Positions 6,177 through 6,225 of a stretch of 6,225 bases of DNA are shown piece after piece (positions within the stretch are counted from its first letter, which is position 1; the number at the start of each line of letters is the position of its first letter). Made by a program: the position numbers and the translations under genes. The notes under the pieces were generated by a model. That model was not told where the DNA came from, did no database searches, and was given only the letters and a program-made list of their open reading frames with translations. Location of the stretch: NCBI GenBank assembly GCA_026416775.1, contig JAOAEN010000081.1, positions 1-6,225 on the forward strand. Reading direction: 5' to 3'. This DNA is from Dehalococcoidales bacterium. Lineage in GTDB: Bacteria; Chloroflexota; Dehalococcoidia; Dehalococcoidales; RBG-16-60-22.

Positions 6177-6184
6177 AGACGCTT

Positions 6185-6225
6185 ATGGCATTAAAGAAGA
6201 ACGCAGTAATTGTTGGTGGTGGGAC
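6185..6225 (+). CDS. Start of a probable FAD/NAD(P)-binding oxidoreductase (3' truncated by window end)
   Basis: Only 13 codons are visible (MALKKNAVIVGGG) plus two bases. A short charged start followed by a hydrophobic strand and a glycine-rich turn is typical of the first beta-strand and GxGxxG loop of FAD- or NAD(P)-dependent Rossmann proteins such as flavoprotein oxidoreductases or HdrA-like proteins. The strong Shine-Dalgarno supports the start. The gene is transcribed away from the molybdoenzyme operon across a shared 201-bp regulatory region, so a joint role is plausible but unproven. The exact subfamily cannot be told from 13 residues. Confidence 0.6.
   Translation, partial: MALKKNAVIVGGG

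Overview
The window looks like a contig end from a moderately GC-rich bacterium, most likely an environmental member of the Chloroflexota (Dehalococcoidia-like). That placement is inference. It rests on a ThiD2-ThiE fusion, a translin-family protein (common in archaea and rare in bacteria) and a soluble molybdopterin oxidoreductase with its own small ferredoxin, all beside ordinary bacterial genes (rnhB, yraN). There are no tRNAs, rRNAs, CRISPR arrays, insertion sequences or phage genes. The first 18 bases are not genomic: they match the Nextera/Tn5 mosaic-end adapter, so the left edge is a library artefact.

Left half (19-3383, all + strand): the 3' end of rnhB (RNase HII) overlaps yraN (UPF0102 nuclease-like protein) in an ATGA junction. 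After a 55-bp gap with a plausible sigma70-type promoter comes a ThiD2-ThiE fusion. It should phosphorylate HMP-P and then couple HMP-PP to the thiazole phosphate to give thiamine phosphate. Its last 11 bp overlap the start of a translin/TRAX-like gene that keeps four acidic residues at the positions of the C3PO nuclease site. Next, 79 bp downstream, is a 333-aa short-chain dehydrogenase/reductase (SDR) with an intact Rossmann motif but an altered catalytic tetrad: Asn where Lys is expected, and Lys where Asn is expected.

Right half (3399-5983, - strand, convergent with the SDR): a 749-aa cytoplasmic DMSO-reductase-family molybdo/tungsto-enzyme with a rearranged N-terminal cysteine motif, followed 2 bp later by a 110-aa ferredoxin built to hold two [4Fe-4S] clusters. 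A 201-bp intergenic region separates this pair from a divergent + strand gene that is cut off at the window end after 13 codons. Those codons read as the start of an FAD/NAD(P)-binding Rossmann fold. The intergenic region holds a strong minus-strand promoter candidate with a perfect TTGACA box, a weaker plus-strand candidate and small dyads.

The molybdoenzyme, ferredoxin and flavoprotein plausibly form a soluble electron-transfer module (flavin, Fe-S, Mo/W site). The substrate cannot be read from the sequence. The best candidates for something undescribed are this redox module, the tetrad-altered SDR and the bacterial translin.
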